This document shows positions 9,562 through 18,787 of a DNA stretch of 64,000 nucleotides, one piece after another. Position numbers and translations under genes: made by a program. Numbering within the stretch: the stretch's first letter is position 1; each line of letters opens with the position of its first letter. Origin of the DNA: Tritrichomonas musculus. Taxonomy: Eukaryota > Parabasalia > Tritrichomonadida > Tritrichomonadidae. The notes beneath the pieces are model-generated. The model ran no database searches. It saw only the letters and a program-made list of their open reading frames with translations, and was not told the origin of the DNA. Location of the stretch: the NCBI GenBank assembly GCA_039105265.1, contig JAPFFF010000029.1, forward strand, positions 1,488,001 to 1,552,000, given 5' to 3'.

Positions 9562-10476
9562 ATGAAACGATTCATGAAACCCACACAGTTTAATTATAAT
9601 GAGATTTTATTCTCTAGTGGCTCTGATTATGATGATGACCAAATGAGTTTTGCATTTGAATATGAATCATTCAAGCCAACTGTTAATGAAACAACATTTA
9701 ATATTGATGATGAAATGAATAAAGCCTATCAACGCAATGAATCAAAAATAAAAAACGAATCAATCAGACCAATCGCAAACGGTATCTATTCATATTACAA
9801 TTCATTGAACATACTCGTTGGTCAGCAAGGTAAAGGAAAGAGTCATATAATGCTACGAGATGTTATTCAAATGTCTCGAATGAAGAACGCTGGCTTTCAT
9901 TTAATTGTTTATGTATCACGAAACGGAACAATCAACGATGCTACATTCGAAAGTCAACGCGAATTGATACAGCTACCAATAAAAACTGTTGCTGACAGCA
10001 ATGCTGAAGAATATCTTAAACAACTTGATTTATATAAAGAATTGTATAACAAATATTCATCAACACCAAAAATAGTAATCGATGAAAAGAAGTTAAACGA
10101 TATGTTTGAGTTTCTTCATATCAATAAACTAGGTCAACCGAATAAACCGCTAAATACTATCATTCTTTGTGAAGACTTCTTGAAATCGAAACTAATTAAA
10201 TCATCTTATTTTATCAATACCATTAGTCAGCTTCGACACAAGAATCTAATCATATTCGTTAACATTCAGTTCTTCAAAGCTTTAACAACAGAATGGAAAA
10301 ATAATGCAACATCATTCTTCATCTTCAGTGGTTATTCACGACAGAAACTCGGTTACATATATCAACAAGTTCCATTCCCAATAGATTTCGAAGAGCTATG
10401 GAATCGATACAGAACAATGAAAGCACATCAATTCGTTTTAATCAATGTTCGAACTAATAACCTTTCATTCATCTAA
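9562..10476 (+). CDS. A32/FtsK-like genome-packaging ATPase
   Basis: This 304-residue P-loop ATPase has Walker A GQQGKGKS at residues 87-94 and a Walker B-like TIILCEDF at about 199-206. A sensor-like segment follows (QLRHKNLIIFVNIQ, about 223-236). This is the layout of the HerA/FtsK-superfamily packaging ATPases of Mavericks and nucleocytoplasmic viruses, which pump DNA into capsids. Its length is normal for the family. The ATG at 9562 leaves a 24-bp gap after the membrane peptide. Its 3' end overlaps the convergent gene at 10465-10923 by 12 bp. The catalytic motifs look intact. Confidence 0.85.
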   Translation: MKRFMKPTQFNYNEILFSSGSDYDDDQMSFAFEYESFKPTVNETTFNIDDEMNKAYQRNESKIKNESIRPIANGIYSYYNSLNILVGQQGKGKSHIMLRDVIQMSRMKNAGFHLIVYVSRNGTINDATFESQRELIQLPIKTVADSNAEEYLKQLDLYKELYNKYSSTPKIVIDEKKLNDMFEFLHINKLGQPNKPLNTIILCEDFLKSKLIKSSYFINTISQLRHKNLIIFVNIQFFKALTTEWKNNATSFFIFSGYSRQKLGYIYQQVPFPIDFEELWNRYRTMKAHQFVLINVRTNNLSFI

Positions 10477-10923
10477 TACAAGTTGTTGTTGAACACCAAC
10501 AAACAGTTGTGGTGTATTGATATTATATTTTTGTCTCATTTGTTCAATGAGTTCTTTTGTTTTCTTATCTGTTGCCTTTCTGATACTGTAATTATAATAC
10601 TTGTATTCTTTAAATGATTGCTCTTTATTTGAACCTTCAACGAAGAACTCAATAGATGTTGTTGATATTCTTCTTCTAACATTTGATGTTAATGTTATAT
10701 ATTCGAGCCCGAGTTTAATAATCTCATCATAATATAATCGTTTGAATTCATTATCTTTGTTCTTCAATGATATGTATATCACTTTAGATTTATATGCAGC
10801 CTTTCCACAAGGTATTGGATATCTATCACACAGAATTGAGAAATCACATTGTTTGAACTTCTCTGATTCATCCAACATTTCAATAAGTGAATTGATGTAA
10901 TCATAAACTTTTGGTGTTGACAT
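10465..10923 (-). CDS. Maverick A protein of unknown function (152 aa)
   Basis: This 152-residue protein is not recognised. It is a mixed alpha/beta-looking sequence with CGKAAYKS near residues 39-46 and a basic helical region near 115-131. It converges on the ATPase gene with a 12-bp overlap. TCACT (10932-10936, minus strand) lies nine bases upstream of its ATG and fits the Inr consensus. Many Maverick genes remain without assigned roles and this may be one of the conserved structural ones; I cannot tell. Confidence 0.6.
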   Translation of the reverse strand: MSTPKVYDYINSLIEMLDESEKFKQCDFSILCDRYPIPCGKAAYKSKVIYISLKNKDNEFKRLYYDEIIKLGLEYITLTSNVRRRISTTSIEFFVEGSNKEQSFKEYKYYNYSIRKATDKKTKELIEQMRQKYNINTPQLFVGVQQQLVLDE

Positions 10924-10993
10924 ATCTTTAGAGTGAAATTAAAAAACAAAAAACAAAAATAAAAACGTCATTGAAGACACTTCAGATATCTTT

Positions 10994-11236
10994 TTAATAA
11001 ATGAGTTCTTCAAGTTCAGCAATTAATTGTTCAGGTCCGTTGAATTTCTTTAGTTGTTCAATAAAGTGATTTATCTCTTTTAGTACTCCGTCAACAACAT
11101 CATCATTATCGTAGAGGTATTTTAATGCTGGTCTCCATCCTTTTAGCTTTTTGTTGATTCTATTAATGAGGGTGCTTAATTGTTCCTCCGTTTGTCGGAG
11201 GTAGCGAGTGTTCGCAGCTTCGGCTTGGTTTGACAT
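10994..11236 (-). CDS. Small helical Maverick A protein (80 aa)
   Basis: This 80-residue, mainly helical product carries a Leu/Ile heptad pattern in residues 18-45 and 55-80. No family is recognised. The start at 11236 is preceded, on its strand, by ATTTTTTATTTTTTTATCAGC. The KilA-N gene start at 2593 has a similar TTTTTTATCAGC upstream, suggesting a shared promoter type that differs from TCAYW. It is the last gene I assign to element A. Confidence 0.5.
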   Translation of the reverse strand: MSNQAEAANTRYLRQTEEQLSTLINRINKKLKGWRPALKYLYDNDDVVDGVLKEINHFIEQLKKFNGPEQLIAELEELIY

Positions 11237-11420
11237 TATAAATTGCTGATAAAAAAATAAAAAATTTTTGAAAGTTCTATTTTTCGTTGTTGTTATTTTT
11301 GGGAGTTCGTCAATTTATTCAAAATTTGTCTATGCCATTTTGTGAAAGTTTCGAGGGCTAATTTTGAAAAAGTGGCGATTTTTTGAGTCATGGCGCTGAG
11401 GTTTGGGGTCTGTAAACCCT
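11237..11420. other. Junction between Maverick A and Maverick B
   Basis: This 184-bp stretch has no ORF. It separates the last gene of element A from a gene fragment homologous to an internal part of element A. It is less A+T-rich toward 11340-11420. I see no inverted repeat matching the other element ends and no clear target duplication. Confidence 0.4.
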
Positions 11421-11870
11421 ATGACGAGGGGGTCATTTTTATCTGACCGTCGAGCTGGTCCACTATCACTACTAGCGGGCGAAGAAATATCGGACTATAA
11501 GATTGGAAAACCGGTATTTTTATCAGGCCATGTGTACAGAAGAGACCAACAAAAAAATATGTTCGTCAGTTCGACAGCAGATGACACCACAGACTGTATT
11601 TGCTCTGTAATCATAGACGGTTCATGGAAGGAATTTGTTGGTGTCATTGTAGAGGTAGATTCAGAAAACGGATGCGTCAAATTCGCAACACACGGAGACT
11701 ATTTATTTTATGTCGATGACGCTAATTTGTATCAAATAGGAGATGTAATTCTATATGACGGAAGGATTTTGGACGAGGATTATGCCATGACTTTAAAGAT
11801 TCAACAAAGTATTGTGGGCAAAGTAAGTGCAAAAATAAACGAGCATATATTGGCTATTTTCAAATCTTAA
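11421..11870 (+). CDS. Structural-protein C-terminal domain, Maverick B (likely fragment)
   Basis: This 149-residue ORF runs from the first ATG after an in-frame stop at 11397-11399. From about residue 20 it matches the last part of the broken gene at 1-1805: IGKPV, STADDTTDCICS, a GSWKEFVGV stretch, ATHGDYL, then a short basic end. Element A's version continues upstream for several hundred residues, and that part is missing here, so this is probably a truncated gene. The domain looks beta-rich and could be a capsid or fibre module, as in some phage surface proteins; that is inference. It overlaps the convergent gene by 4 bp. Confidence 0.6.
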   Translation: MTRGSFLSDRRAGPLSLLAGEEISDYKIGKPVFLSGHVYRRDQQKNMFVSSTADDTTDCICSVIIDGSWKEFVGVIVEVDSENGCVKFATHGDYLFYVDDANLYQIGDVILYDGRILDEDYAMTLKIQQSIVGKVSAKINEHILAIFKS

Positions 11871-12373
11871 ACACATATTTTGAGCGATATGCCATACTTG
11901 ATGAACTGTGAGTAAATGTCATTGTAGGCATATTTCATGTCTTCTGTCTTGTTGTTTTTCGTTATGAGAATCTTCGAAATATATATCAATTTATCGGAGG
12001 AACAACAGGAATTACAGGCGATATCTTCGTCCAATACTAATTCGACTTTATCTGCGTCGGTCAAGAGTTTAATCATATTCATGAGAGATGTGGTATTACA
12101 AACGAGATAAGCATTCACTTTTAGTGGATTGTCCTCATAGACAGAAACGAGCATTTCGAGGAATTTATTTTTTTGCTCAAGGGAGTCAAGCTGATTGTAG
12201 TTCTTTAAATCAGACAGCGAATTGGAACGAGAGACTGTTTTTGAGGCGTTAAGTTGAGGGACATTAGGGTAAGTTATTTGGATATTGGTATTCTGTTCTT
12301 GCGAAATTGATGTATTGTTCTTGCTTTTTGCTTCTGATGACAGTATACGAGCTTGTCGGAGAGTTCCAGACAT
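11867..12373 (-). CDS. Conserved Maverick protein with CxxC motif, copy B
   Basis: This 168-residue homologue of the product of 8826-9395 shares RQARILSSE near the N-terminus, QKNKFLEML, LLTDADKVEL, a Cys cluster (ACNSCC) and the closing SLKICV. The low-complexity linker is shorter than in copy A. The two are clearly diverged, so the parent elements belong to different Maverick lineages rather than being recent duplicates. The gene follows the 79-aa gene by 21 bp on the same strand. Confidence 0.7.
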   Translation of the reverse strand: MSGTLRQARILSSEAKSKNNTSISQEQNTNIQITYPNVPQLNASKTVSRSNSLSDLKNYNQLDSLEQKNKFLEMLVSVYEDNPLKVNAYLVCNTTSLMNMIKLLTDADKVELVLDEDIACNSCCSSDKLIYISKILITKNNKTEDMKYAYNDIYSQFIKYGISLKICV

Positions 12374-12394
12374 TATTTGAATAACAAAAAATTT

Positions 12395-12634
12395 TCAGGA
12401 GTAAAGATTGCTAACAGCTCTATTTAACAGATTTCTTACCTTCATATCTCTGTCATATTTTCGTTGAATCTTCTCTCTTTTGGCTATTTTTTTGGGGTCT
12501 GTGGGAGGTGTTTGGCTCAAAATCCTTCGATAATATTGGAGACGAGATTTGAGTTGTTTCAGAGTAGGTGTGGCGAAAGTTTTTCTACCGTGCCAGTTTT
12601 TGAGAGGGAGGAGAGCGGGCTGTTCTTGTGACAT
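12395..12634 (-). CDS. Small basic Maverick B protein (79 aa)
   Basis: This strongly basic 79-residue protein has a Lys/Arg-rich core (residues 25-65, including KKIAKREKIQRKYDRD) that could bind nucleic acid. No family is recognised. It diverges from the integrase gene with only 18 bp between start codons. An Inr-like TCATT for this gene (12652-12656, minus strand) overlaps the integrase ATG, so the two must share a very compact promoter. Confidence 0.5.
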   Translation of the reverse strand: MSQEQPALLPLKNWHGRKTFATPTLKQLKSRLQYYRRILSQTPPTDPKKIAKREKIQRKYDRDMKVRNLLNRAVSNLYS

Positions 12635-12652
12635 TTTCTACCAAATAAAAAA

Positions 12653-14491
12653 ATGAATACAAGTAAATTGCTTTACAATAACTCGGATGAAATAATAAAT
12701 CATATCATATCGGAAACAAACTTGCCGATATACGATATGTTGAGAGGTGATGACGGGGATGTCCTAATTACCAGCAATAAAATCCGGATATTTTGTAGAT
12801 GCCTTTCTGACCCTCAACAAAAAGTAAATTATAAAGCTGAGAGGATACTGGAATGGCTAGGAAATCAGAAAATAGACTCTTTAGACGACTATTTGGACTA
12901 TATGGACGATCCTTCTTATTGCTTCAATAATGGGAGAAAATTTACTTATAACCACGCTTTTACTCGAACAGACATTCAACACGTAAATAATTTCTTGAGA
13001 ATCAACCAAGACAGAATCGATAGATTGCTTTTTGCAAGGATAGAACAACTGAAAGAAGGCATCAAAAGAGTCAATGAATCCAGATATAAAGATGCTTGCG
13101 AAAGAGCCAAAGAAGAATTGTTCAGACAAAAATTGACCAACAAAAACAGGCCACAATTTGGTGCTGTCAGAGATTTTATTCAGCAAAATGGAGGGAATAA
13201 ACACATATATCTCTTTGAAGATACACCCAGAGTTTATACAAGAATTGTGATTCAAGATGATGACATACAACAAATTTATGACGAATTTATCGAGGAATGG
13301 GAAAAGAGACAAAGACCTAAAAGACCTGTTTTGAGAGATACATTCAGTAATAAATTGAACGAATTTGTTGTTTATAATCATGAGAGACTACTAGATAAAG
13401 AGGAATTCAATAGAGTCAGTAGGGGTTGGGGAGAGAGTAGTTTGTCCGAAGACGAGAGATACAATAGATACGTCAATAAATTTTATTTCCAGCCAACGAC
13501 ATATTCAACTTATGAAATTCCTCAGGAGCAAAATATTATTGGGTTCAAAACAGAGAGTAAAATAAGAGCTTTGAAGAGTTTGTTTCCCGATAGACAGGTC
13601 AAAATAGCCGAGAACACATCATGCTTTCCGCTGAAAAAGAACGCGAAGATGTATCAGCTCCATAAAGTTTCATCAAGAAATTCCTATATTATTGATTTGA
13701 TGTTTGTTGATAAATTATGTTATTTGGTCATGATAAATGTCAATACAAGATATTTGTATGTTGAGTTGGTCAACCAGGTATTGTTTGGAGAAGAGAAAGA
13801 GGAAGAAAAGCATCAGAGATTCGCGAAATATGATAAATCAGCAGATACTTACTTGAAAACCCTCGATAAATTGCTGCAATCTGGTGTTGTAATAAAGAGC
13901 TTGACGTTTGATGGTGAGGGCTCTTTTAACTCAAGAAAGGCACAAAACTATTATAGGAAACATGGAATAGAATGGCAAACTGCACCAAGAATGAGAATGG
14001 GAAACTATCCAGACTTCATGAAAAAGGAGCAAAAACAGGTAAAAACAGACCCGATGCACAGTTCTTTGGGACTGATAGATAGAGTCATCAGAACACTGAG
14101 AGATATGGCTTACAATATGGGAATTGGGATAATTACTCCATCGATAATGGAAGAATTAGTGAGGCAATATAATAACGCACCTCATAAAACGCTCTCAAAA
14201 TATGCCAGGAAAAGTGTGTCTCCGAGGATGGTTCATGAAGATAAAGAGCTGGAATCGTTGATTGTGATGAATATCTGTAAAGAGAATTATGACATAATGA
14301 CGAGTAAAGGATTCTATTTGCCAAAAGGGATGTCGGTAAAATTGTATAACGAAAAGGATGGAATGATGAAGAGAAGGTCCAATGTACAGCCAGGAAAGTA
14401 TAGAGTTGTTGGGTTCAAGAATGGTTTGTATGAAATAGAGGGACAAAAAAATGACAGACAAATGATGCCTAGGTGGAAAATTGACTATTGA
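12653..14491 (+). CDS. Maverick retroviral-type integrase (RVE fold)
   Basis: This 612-residue integrase is expected to insert the element into the genome. The RVE-like core spans about residues 340-520. Acidic candidates are D348 or D353, D420 (LTFDGEGSF) and D476 (LGLIDRVIRTLRD). The last sits where most integrases have Glu, and its spacing of 56 residues from D420 exceeds the usual 35. A C-terminal SH3-like segment (GMSVKLYN ... PGKYRVVGF ... PRWKIDY, 559-612) matches the DNA-binding tail of this class. The first 330 residues are helical and unassigned; I see no clear HHCC zinc finger. The frame is intact and ends in TGA. Confidence 0.85.
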   Translation: MNTSKLLYNNSDEIINHIISETNLPIYDMLRGDDGDVLITSNKIRIFCRCLSDPQQKVNYKAERILEWLGNQKIDSLDDYLDYMDDPSYCFNNGRKFTYNHAFTRTDIQHVNNFLRINQDRIDRLLFARIEQLKEGIKRVNESRYKDACERAKEELFRQKLTNKNRPQFGAVRDFIQQNGGNKHIYLFEDTPRVYTRIVIQDDDIQQIYDEFIEEWEKRQRPKRPVLRDTFSNKLNEFVVYNHERLLDKEEFNRVSRGWGESSLSEDERYNRYVNKFYFQPTTYSTYEIPQEQNIIGFKTESKIRALKSLFPDRQVKIAENTSCFPLKKNAKMYQLHKVSSRNSYIIDLMFVDKLCYLVMINVNTRYLYVELVNQVLFGEEKEEEKHQRFAKYDKSADTYLKTLDKLLQSGVVIKSLTFDGEGSFNSRKAQNYYRKHGIEWQTAPRMRMGNYPDFMKKEQKQVKTDPMHSSLGLIDRVIRTLRDMAYNMGIGIITPSIMEELVRQYNNAPHKTLSKYARKSVSPRMVHEDKELESLIVMNICKENYDIMTSKGFYLPKGMSVKLYNEKDGMMKRRSNVQPGKYRVVGFKNGLYEIEGQKNDRQMMPRWKIDY

Positions 14492-14506
14492 GTCATTTAT
14501 GGCTCT

Positions 14507-17500
14507 TTAGGACTGAAAAGGACTATTAAAATATTGGGTAATATCTCCTTCAGTATAGTCTGTTTTGATACATCTCTCGAATTTTTTTCTTGTCGATACA
14601 GTCATATTTTTATTCATTTCGAAGCAAGGTTGTCCTTTTGTTAGGTCGAATGTGATGGAATTTCCGTTATATAGTGTTTCATAAAGCTTCATAACATCTC
14701 CTTGAAACTCCTCATTGAATTTATATTTGATGGAATTCTGAGTGAGTCCCTTGCCTCGTATCATATAGTCAATATCTCCAGTAGAATCTTGCAGTTTATC
14801 TACATACATTTCCTTCATCAAGAAGAATGATTCAATAGATTCAGGCATCTCATTGTGGCCGTTTATTTCTGGGAAATCTGAATGGAATTGTCCTAAATTT
14901 TTCCCGATAAGTTCGCGGTTATATTTCTCGCGGAAGGTCTTTTCGAGTTTCGGTAAATCCGCAGATTCTATATGCATACTATCAGTATCTTGGTAATAAA
15001 TATGGCAGCCTATATCGAAAGCAAGACACATAACTTCGTTCATTATTCTCTTGGACATGGATAGAACTTGAATGCCTAATAGGGAGAAATTGAAGTGATT
15101 ATCTATTTGTTTGAGGGTCTTTATGGCGTGTATATCGGAGTTGTTTAACTGAATATCTTCGACAATTTTGTTATAGTTTTTTGCCCAATATTTGTCGAGT
15201 TCATCTCCTTCGTGAAGATATTTATAGTCTTTATCTACTGGCCTCTCTATTGTTTTGCCGTAGCAGGAATTCATGATGAGTTTGTAGAGATTTTGGAGCG
15301 GATTATTCTGTTTCTTATATTCGAGTCGTTTATTGAATATTTCTCTGATACAATCTTGAATGCGATAATCTTTCTTTCCGTCCCAGTAATATCCTCTCAA
15401 TATATTGAATTCTATTTGCTGAAACTCAATAAAATCTTCCAAAGTAATATTATCAACAACCATTTTAATGGTATTTCCTTCTGAGAGAATGTCGTTATTC
15501 CTGTTTAGACCGTCAATTTTTTGAACGATTAACGGAAATGCATAATGCTTTTTTATTTTTGTTATTTCGATTTCGACGATGTATGCGGATTGTTGGGAGA
15601 GGAAATTATAGTTGAGTTGGTCATTCTGTATTACTTTGGGCTTTCCTTCAACTGTGTATAATCTACTCATTGCGGAAGGATATAATGATACTGCATCAAA
15701 ATCGCAGAGATTCTTCTTGACATGCCATTTCTTGTTATATGCCGTCATACATCTACCTCCATATATCGCCTTTGAGCAAAAATATCTCACATGACCACCT
15801 AATTTATAGAGATTTTGGTTGGGATAATAGACTCTTTGATTGAAGACTTCGTTTGCGAGAGACGATATACTGATAAAATTAAATGGGTCGACTTTGAAGT
15901 CTTTGATGAATCCTTCACGCAGTTTATTGAATCCGATTCTGAGGATATTAACATCTTGCTGGCAGTAAAATTCTGCATATTTCCACATGTCAAAATGGTT
16001 TTCGTCTATTCGGCAGCCAGATATTTTATCGATATTGGCGTTGAATAAATTGTAGTCTTCGTCGGTCCATATTTTGTCCTCATTTTCTCCTGCTTCACCA
16101 ATTGTGCCAATGTTAGTTTGTAGGCGATTAAGAGTATAATATTTGTATGGAAATATCTCTTTTTGTATGTCAGGAATGTCAAACATAGATGGTAATTGAG
16201 ATAATTTGCAGGAAAGAATTGGTAAAGAGTCTTTGAGATGGATGGTTTTGTTATTATATTTTATATCAGCCTTCATTGTTTTTGTGCCTTTGATGATGGA
16301 TTTGGCGAGTCCGAAAGAGGCCAGCATTCTGATATCATACGCTAAATTGTGGAAATAAACGACGGCGTCATCTGGTAAATAATCTAGTAATTGTTTATTA
16401 CAGTCTTCTCCTCGGAAAGTTTTATTGATTCGGCCTGTTCTATTCTGTAAGACGCAGAGGAAAGGTTTGTGGATTTCTGTTGATGTATCTGCTTCAAAAT
16501 CTGCATACCAATATGTTTTGTTGTCAGTTTGGAGTAGTTTCTTTTTGTCCTCTTTGATTAGTTTCGTGCATTGTTCTTCGTTATATTCGAGGTCGATAAG
16601 GTCAATATCGTCGATTACTTCTTTGTAGAAAAATGTGTTGAGGACCTTATATTGACCGAATGTGATTGGGAAGAAGAAGTTGTTTTTCATGAGAGTTCGG
16701 ACCAAATTTGATGATGTCATGAAGTGTCTCGCAGGGCGCCAGTGGTCTACGTTGTATTCTTTATTGTATTTGTCTTCTGAACAATCAAGGAGGTGGTTGA
16801 TATAATACGTGCTGAAAGGAGTAATTTCCTCAAGAAAATAGTGCTTATTGAAGACATTCATTGTATGAGTTCTTGTTGGGTCAGCATTTTCTATACCTAA
16901 ATAACTCTTATTTGAACCATTTTTTCTAGATTTTACAGTCTGTTTTTTACACTTTGCATCTTCATCAATGAACGATAATTTGACATGAATTTTGAACTCA
17001 GTACATAGTTCGTTTAATGCTTTTTGGGACAAATATCTTGAATTAATCCTTAGGCGTATTTTGTTTAGTGTATCGTCATCATAGCATCCGGTTTGTTGAA
17101 GGGCGTAAATGAAGCAACAATCGTACAATTCCTTTCTCTGTTTGCCTTTTTTGTCCACGAGAGATGTGAAAATCTGTAATTTCTTGAGATATTTTGAGAC
17201 ATTTGATGGGCAGTTTTCACGTACCAAATATTGAAAGAAACTTCCTCCAACGTCATTTTTTGCCTTAATATTCTGAAATTCACTAAAGCGAACTGCTTCA
17301 AAGAGGCTCCATTCAGGTATTTTTTCGGCTCCATTCTCATAAAAATATTCTGGGACAACGTTCTCTATATCGAAGATGAAGTGTTTTTCTGTCAGATTTT
17401 CCATTAATTTGTTGTATATTTCAGGAGTTAATTGATAAGAATGCCATTGACTTTTGATTTTGAAAGCGAGTTTGTATTTGGCGATAATGGGTAAAGAATC

Positions 17501-17929
17501 TATATATTCTTCAAAGAATTCCTTCAATTTTGGAAGCAATAAGAGTCTGCCGTCCTTATCTAATCTCTCAAAGTCGATCTCCCATCTTCTTGGGGAGTAT
17601 TCTAATTTTTCCATTATTTGATTCACGATTTCTTGTTGCGAGTTGTTCTCCGTCTTGAGAGGTTTTTCTTGTTTGGGAGGTTCTTCTTGTTGTTCTTCTT
17701 GTTTGGGTTGTTGCGCGGGTGTGTTGTTCTTGCCTTTAAAATACCAGTACATAGCATCATAGTTGTCTAAATCTCCATCATACCCTTCATACTTAGCACA
17801 TTCTCGGATGTCATAATAGAATTCTTCTTGTGAGTTCCAATAATATGAAAAGTCGTGTTGTAGTTTCTCGTTTATTATCAATTCAAATAGTTCTTGTAAT
17901 TTTTCGGGAGTAGCTTCGGAGAGTCTCAT
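14507..17929 (-). CDS. Maverick B family-B DNA polymerase
   Basis: This 1,140-residue polymerase is counted from the ATG at 17929, which follows an Inr-like TCATT. An in-frame extension to 18001 is A+T-rich and unlikely to be translated. Exonuclease motifs are ADFEAD near 476-481, HNLAYD near 527-532 and the Exo III Asp in YCQQD near 655-659. Polymerase motifs are DFDAVSLYPS near 743-752, NSCYGKT near 887-893 and DTDSM near 981-985, all intact. Residues 265-370 hold DCCFIYALQQTG and a distal NKHYFLEE, reminiscent of the degenerate OTU-like region of Maverick PolB. Unlike the PolB of element A it has no HNH insertion. It converges on the integrase gene with a 15-bp gap. Confidence 0.9.
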   Translation of the reverse strand: MRLSEATPEKLQELFELIINEKLQHDFSYYWNSQEEFYYDIRECAKYEGYDGDLDNYDAMYWYFKGKNNTPAQQPKQEEQQEEPPKQEKPLKTENNSQQEIVNQIMEKLEYSPRRWEIDFERLDKDGRLLLLPKLKEFFEEYIDSLPIIAKYKLAFKIKSQWHSYQLTPEIYNKLMENLTEKHFIFDIENVVPEYFYENGAEKIPEWSLFEAVRFSEFQNIKAKNDVGGSFFQYLVRENCPSNVSKYLKKLQIFTSLVDKKGKQRKELYDCCFIYALQQTGCYDDDTLNKIRLRINSRYLSQKALNELCTEFKIHVKLSFIDEDAKCKKQTVKSRKNGSNKSYLGIENADPTRTHTMNVFNKHYFLEEITPFSTYYINHLLDCSEDKYNKEYNVDHWRPARHFMTSSNLVRTLMKNNFFFPITFGQYKVLNTFFYKEVIDDIDLIDLEYNEEQCTKLIKEDKKKLLQTDNKTYWYADFEADTSTEIHKPFLCVLQNRTGRINKTFRGEDCNKQLLDYLPDDAVVYFHNLAYDIRMLASFGLAKSIIKGTKTMKADIKYNNKTIHLKDSLPILSCKLSQLPSMFDIPDIQKEIFPYKYYTLNRLQTNIGTIGEAGENEDKIWTDEDYNLFNANIDKISGCRIDENHFDMWKYAEFYCQQDVNILRIGFNKLREGFIKDFKVDPFNFISISSLANEVFNQRVYYPNQNLYKLGGHVRYFCSKAIYGGRCMTAYNKKWHVKKNLCDFDAVSLYPSAMSRLYTVEGKPKVIQNDQLNYNFLSQQSAYIVEIEITKIKKHYAFPLIVQKIDGLNRNNDILSEGNTIKMVVDNITLEDFIEFQQIEFNILRGYYWDGKKDYRIQDCIREIFNKRLEYKKQNNPLQNLYKLIMNSCYGKTIERPVDKDYKYLHEGDELDKYWAKNYNKIVEDIQLNNSDIHAIKTLKQIDNHFNFSLLGIQVLSMSKRIMNEVMCLAFDIGCHIYYQDTDSMHIESADLPKLEKTFREKYNRELIGKNLGQFHSDFPEINGHNEMPESIESFFLMKEMYVDKLQDSTGDIDYMIRGKGLTQNSIKYKFNEEFQGDVMKLYETLYNGNSITFDLTKGQPCFEMNKNMTVSTRKKFERCIKTDYTEGDITQYFNSPFQS

Positions 17930-17935
17930 TTTTGC

Positions 17936-17940
17936 AATGA
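17936..17940 (-). promoter_or_regulatory. Inr-like motif TCATT upstream of Maverick B PolB
   Basis: On the minus strand TCATT lies six bases before the ATG and follows TTTTTATTTTTTATCT. It supports the 17929 start over the longer frame. Confidence 0.5.
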
Positions 17941-18270
17941 AGATAAAAAATAAAAAATATAAAAAATTTATACCACTTATCGTGGATGAGAAAATTTCCA
18001 AAAAATATTTTTTTCAAAAAAGTTGAAACAACTTGTTAGGTCCGAAATCAGGACTTTATTAGCGAGTATGACAAACATCTTTTTGAACCCAAATTGTTGA
18101 GTGAGCTTAGAGGGGGTCGACCCGCGGTACACGGGAAGTTGTTGGACGACTTTTTGAGTCAAAAAAGGGCTAAAATTGGGTAGTTGGAGACCAAAAAAGT
18201 GCCAAAAATAAGGTGTTTTTTTCGCTTTGCCAGGAGTTTGGACCGAAGGTCGAAAATCATGGCAAACGTA

Positions 18271-18779
18271 TACTACTATCGAGATTTTTTTTTCTCAGCT
18301 TTTGATATCAGAATTTTCAATTAAACTTTTTGATAAATATATGATCGTATTTTAATCTCAAATATTTCATAAAAAAGAATGTATTTTTTGATTTTAATCT
18401 TAAAATAAACATCAATGCATTCTATTATTTATTTTTAAATATTATAAAATCACAAATACCAATTATAAAAAAAGATAAATCTGTTTGAGATCTCGAGATC
18501 TCGGTAATTGATATCAAGTTTACAATTATTTTTATATCACATTTCATATCTGATATCTATATAATCGATAATCTCGATATCAGATTTTTAAACAGATAAT
18601 CGAGTATCAGATGCAAAAAAGTGACGTTTTTGATATCGATTCTCAAAATAACAAGTCTATTCACCATTATAGAAATTTGGATTAACATGATGACAATAGC
18701 TATCATTTTTTTATTTTTTATTAATATATGTAGTATATTAATAATAATATATGCAAATAAAAATTCATTTATAATTATT
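18271..18779. other. A+T-rich non-coding DNA with dense dyad sites
   Basis: There is no ORF. 18487-18502 is a perfect 16-base palindrome (GAGATCTCGAGATCTC). Around it, 18510-18645 holds repeated GATATC, ATCGAT and CTCGAT-type motifs. The function is unknown. Confidence 0.5.
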
Positions 18780-18787
18780 TAGACTTG

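Larger units (their letters stand above)
1..11236. mobile_element. Maverick/Polinton element A (left end outside window)
   Basis: This block carries protein-primed-type PolB, an A32/FtsK-like packaging ATPase, a KilA-N protein, an HNH nuclease and a likely structural gene. That is the gene content known for Maverick/Polinton elements, which are very abundant in trichomonads. No integrase or cysteine protease is visible here; they may lie left of base 1. Genes are tightly packed, and several are preceded by a T-rich stretch of the form TTTTATTTTT and an Inr-like TCATT or TCACT. The right boundary is not marked by any terminal repeat I can see; I place it after the 80-aa gene ending at 11236. 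Confidence 0.8.
11421..18270. mobile_element. Maverick/Polinton element B (apparently truncated)
   Basis: This block has an integrase, a second distinct PolB and homologues of two element A genes. It has no packaging ATPase, and only the last part of the structural gene. Codon choice looks less A+T-extreme than in element A. The right end is placed where the G+C-richer 18050-18270 tract gives way to A+T-rich DNA; no terminal inverted repeat was found. Element A may have inserted into element B, or a deletion fused the two. Confidence 0.7.

Noticed and set aside
9399..9584. 61-codon minus-strand ORF between the CxxC gene and the ATPase
   Set aside because: The plus strand there encodes a compact membrane peptide consistent with gene order; the minus ORF overlaps the ATPase start and has no features.
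17930..18001. N-terminal 24-codon extension of Maverick B PolB
   Set aside because: Hydrophobic, A/T-rich, lies upstream of an Inr-like site; the ATG at 17929 is a better start.
11340..18270. Possible terminal inverted repeat of element B (AGGGCTAA motifs at about 11354 and 18167)
   Set aside because: The two stretches are in the same orientation and match over only a few bases.
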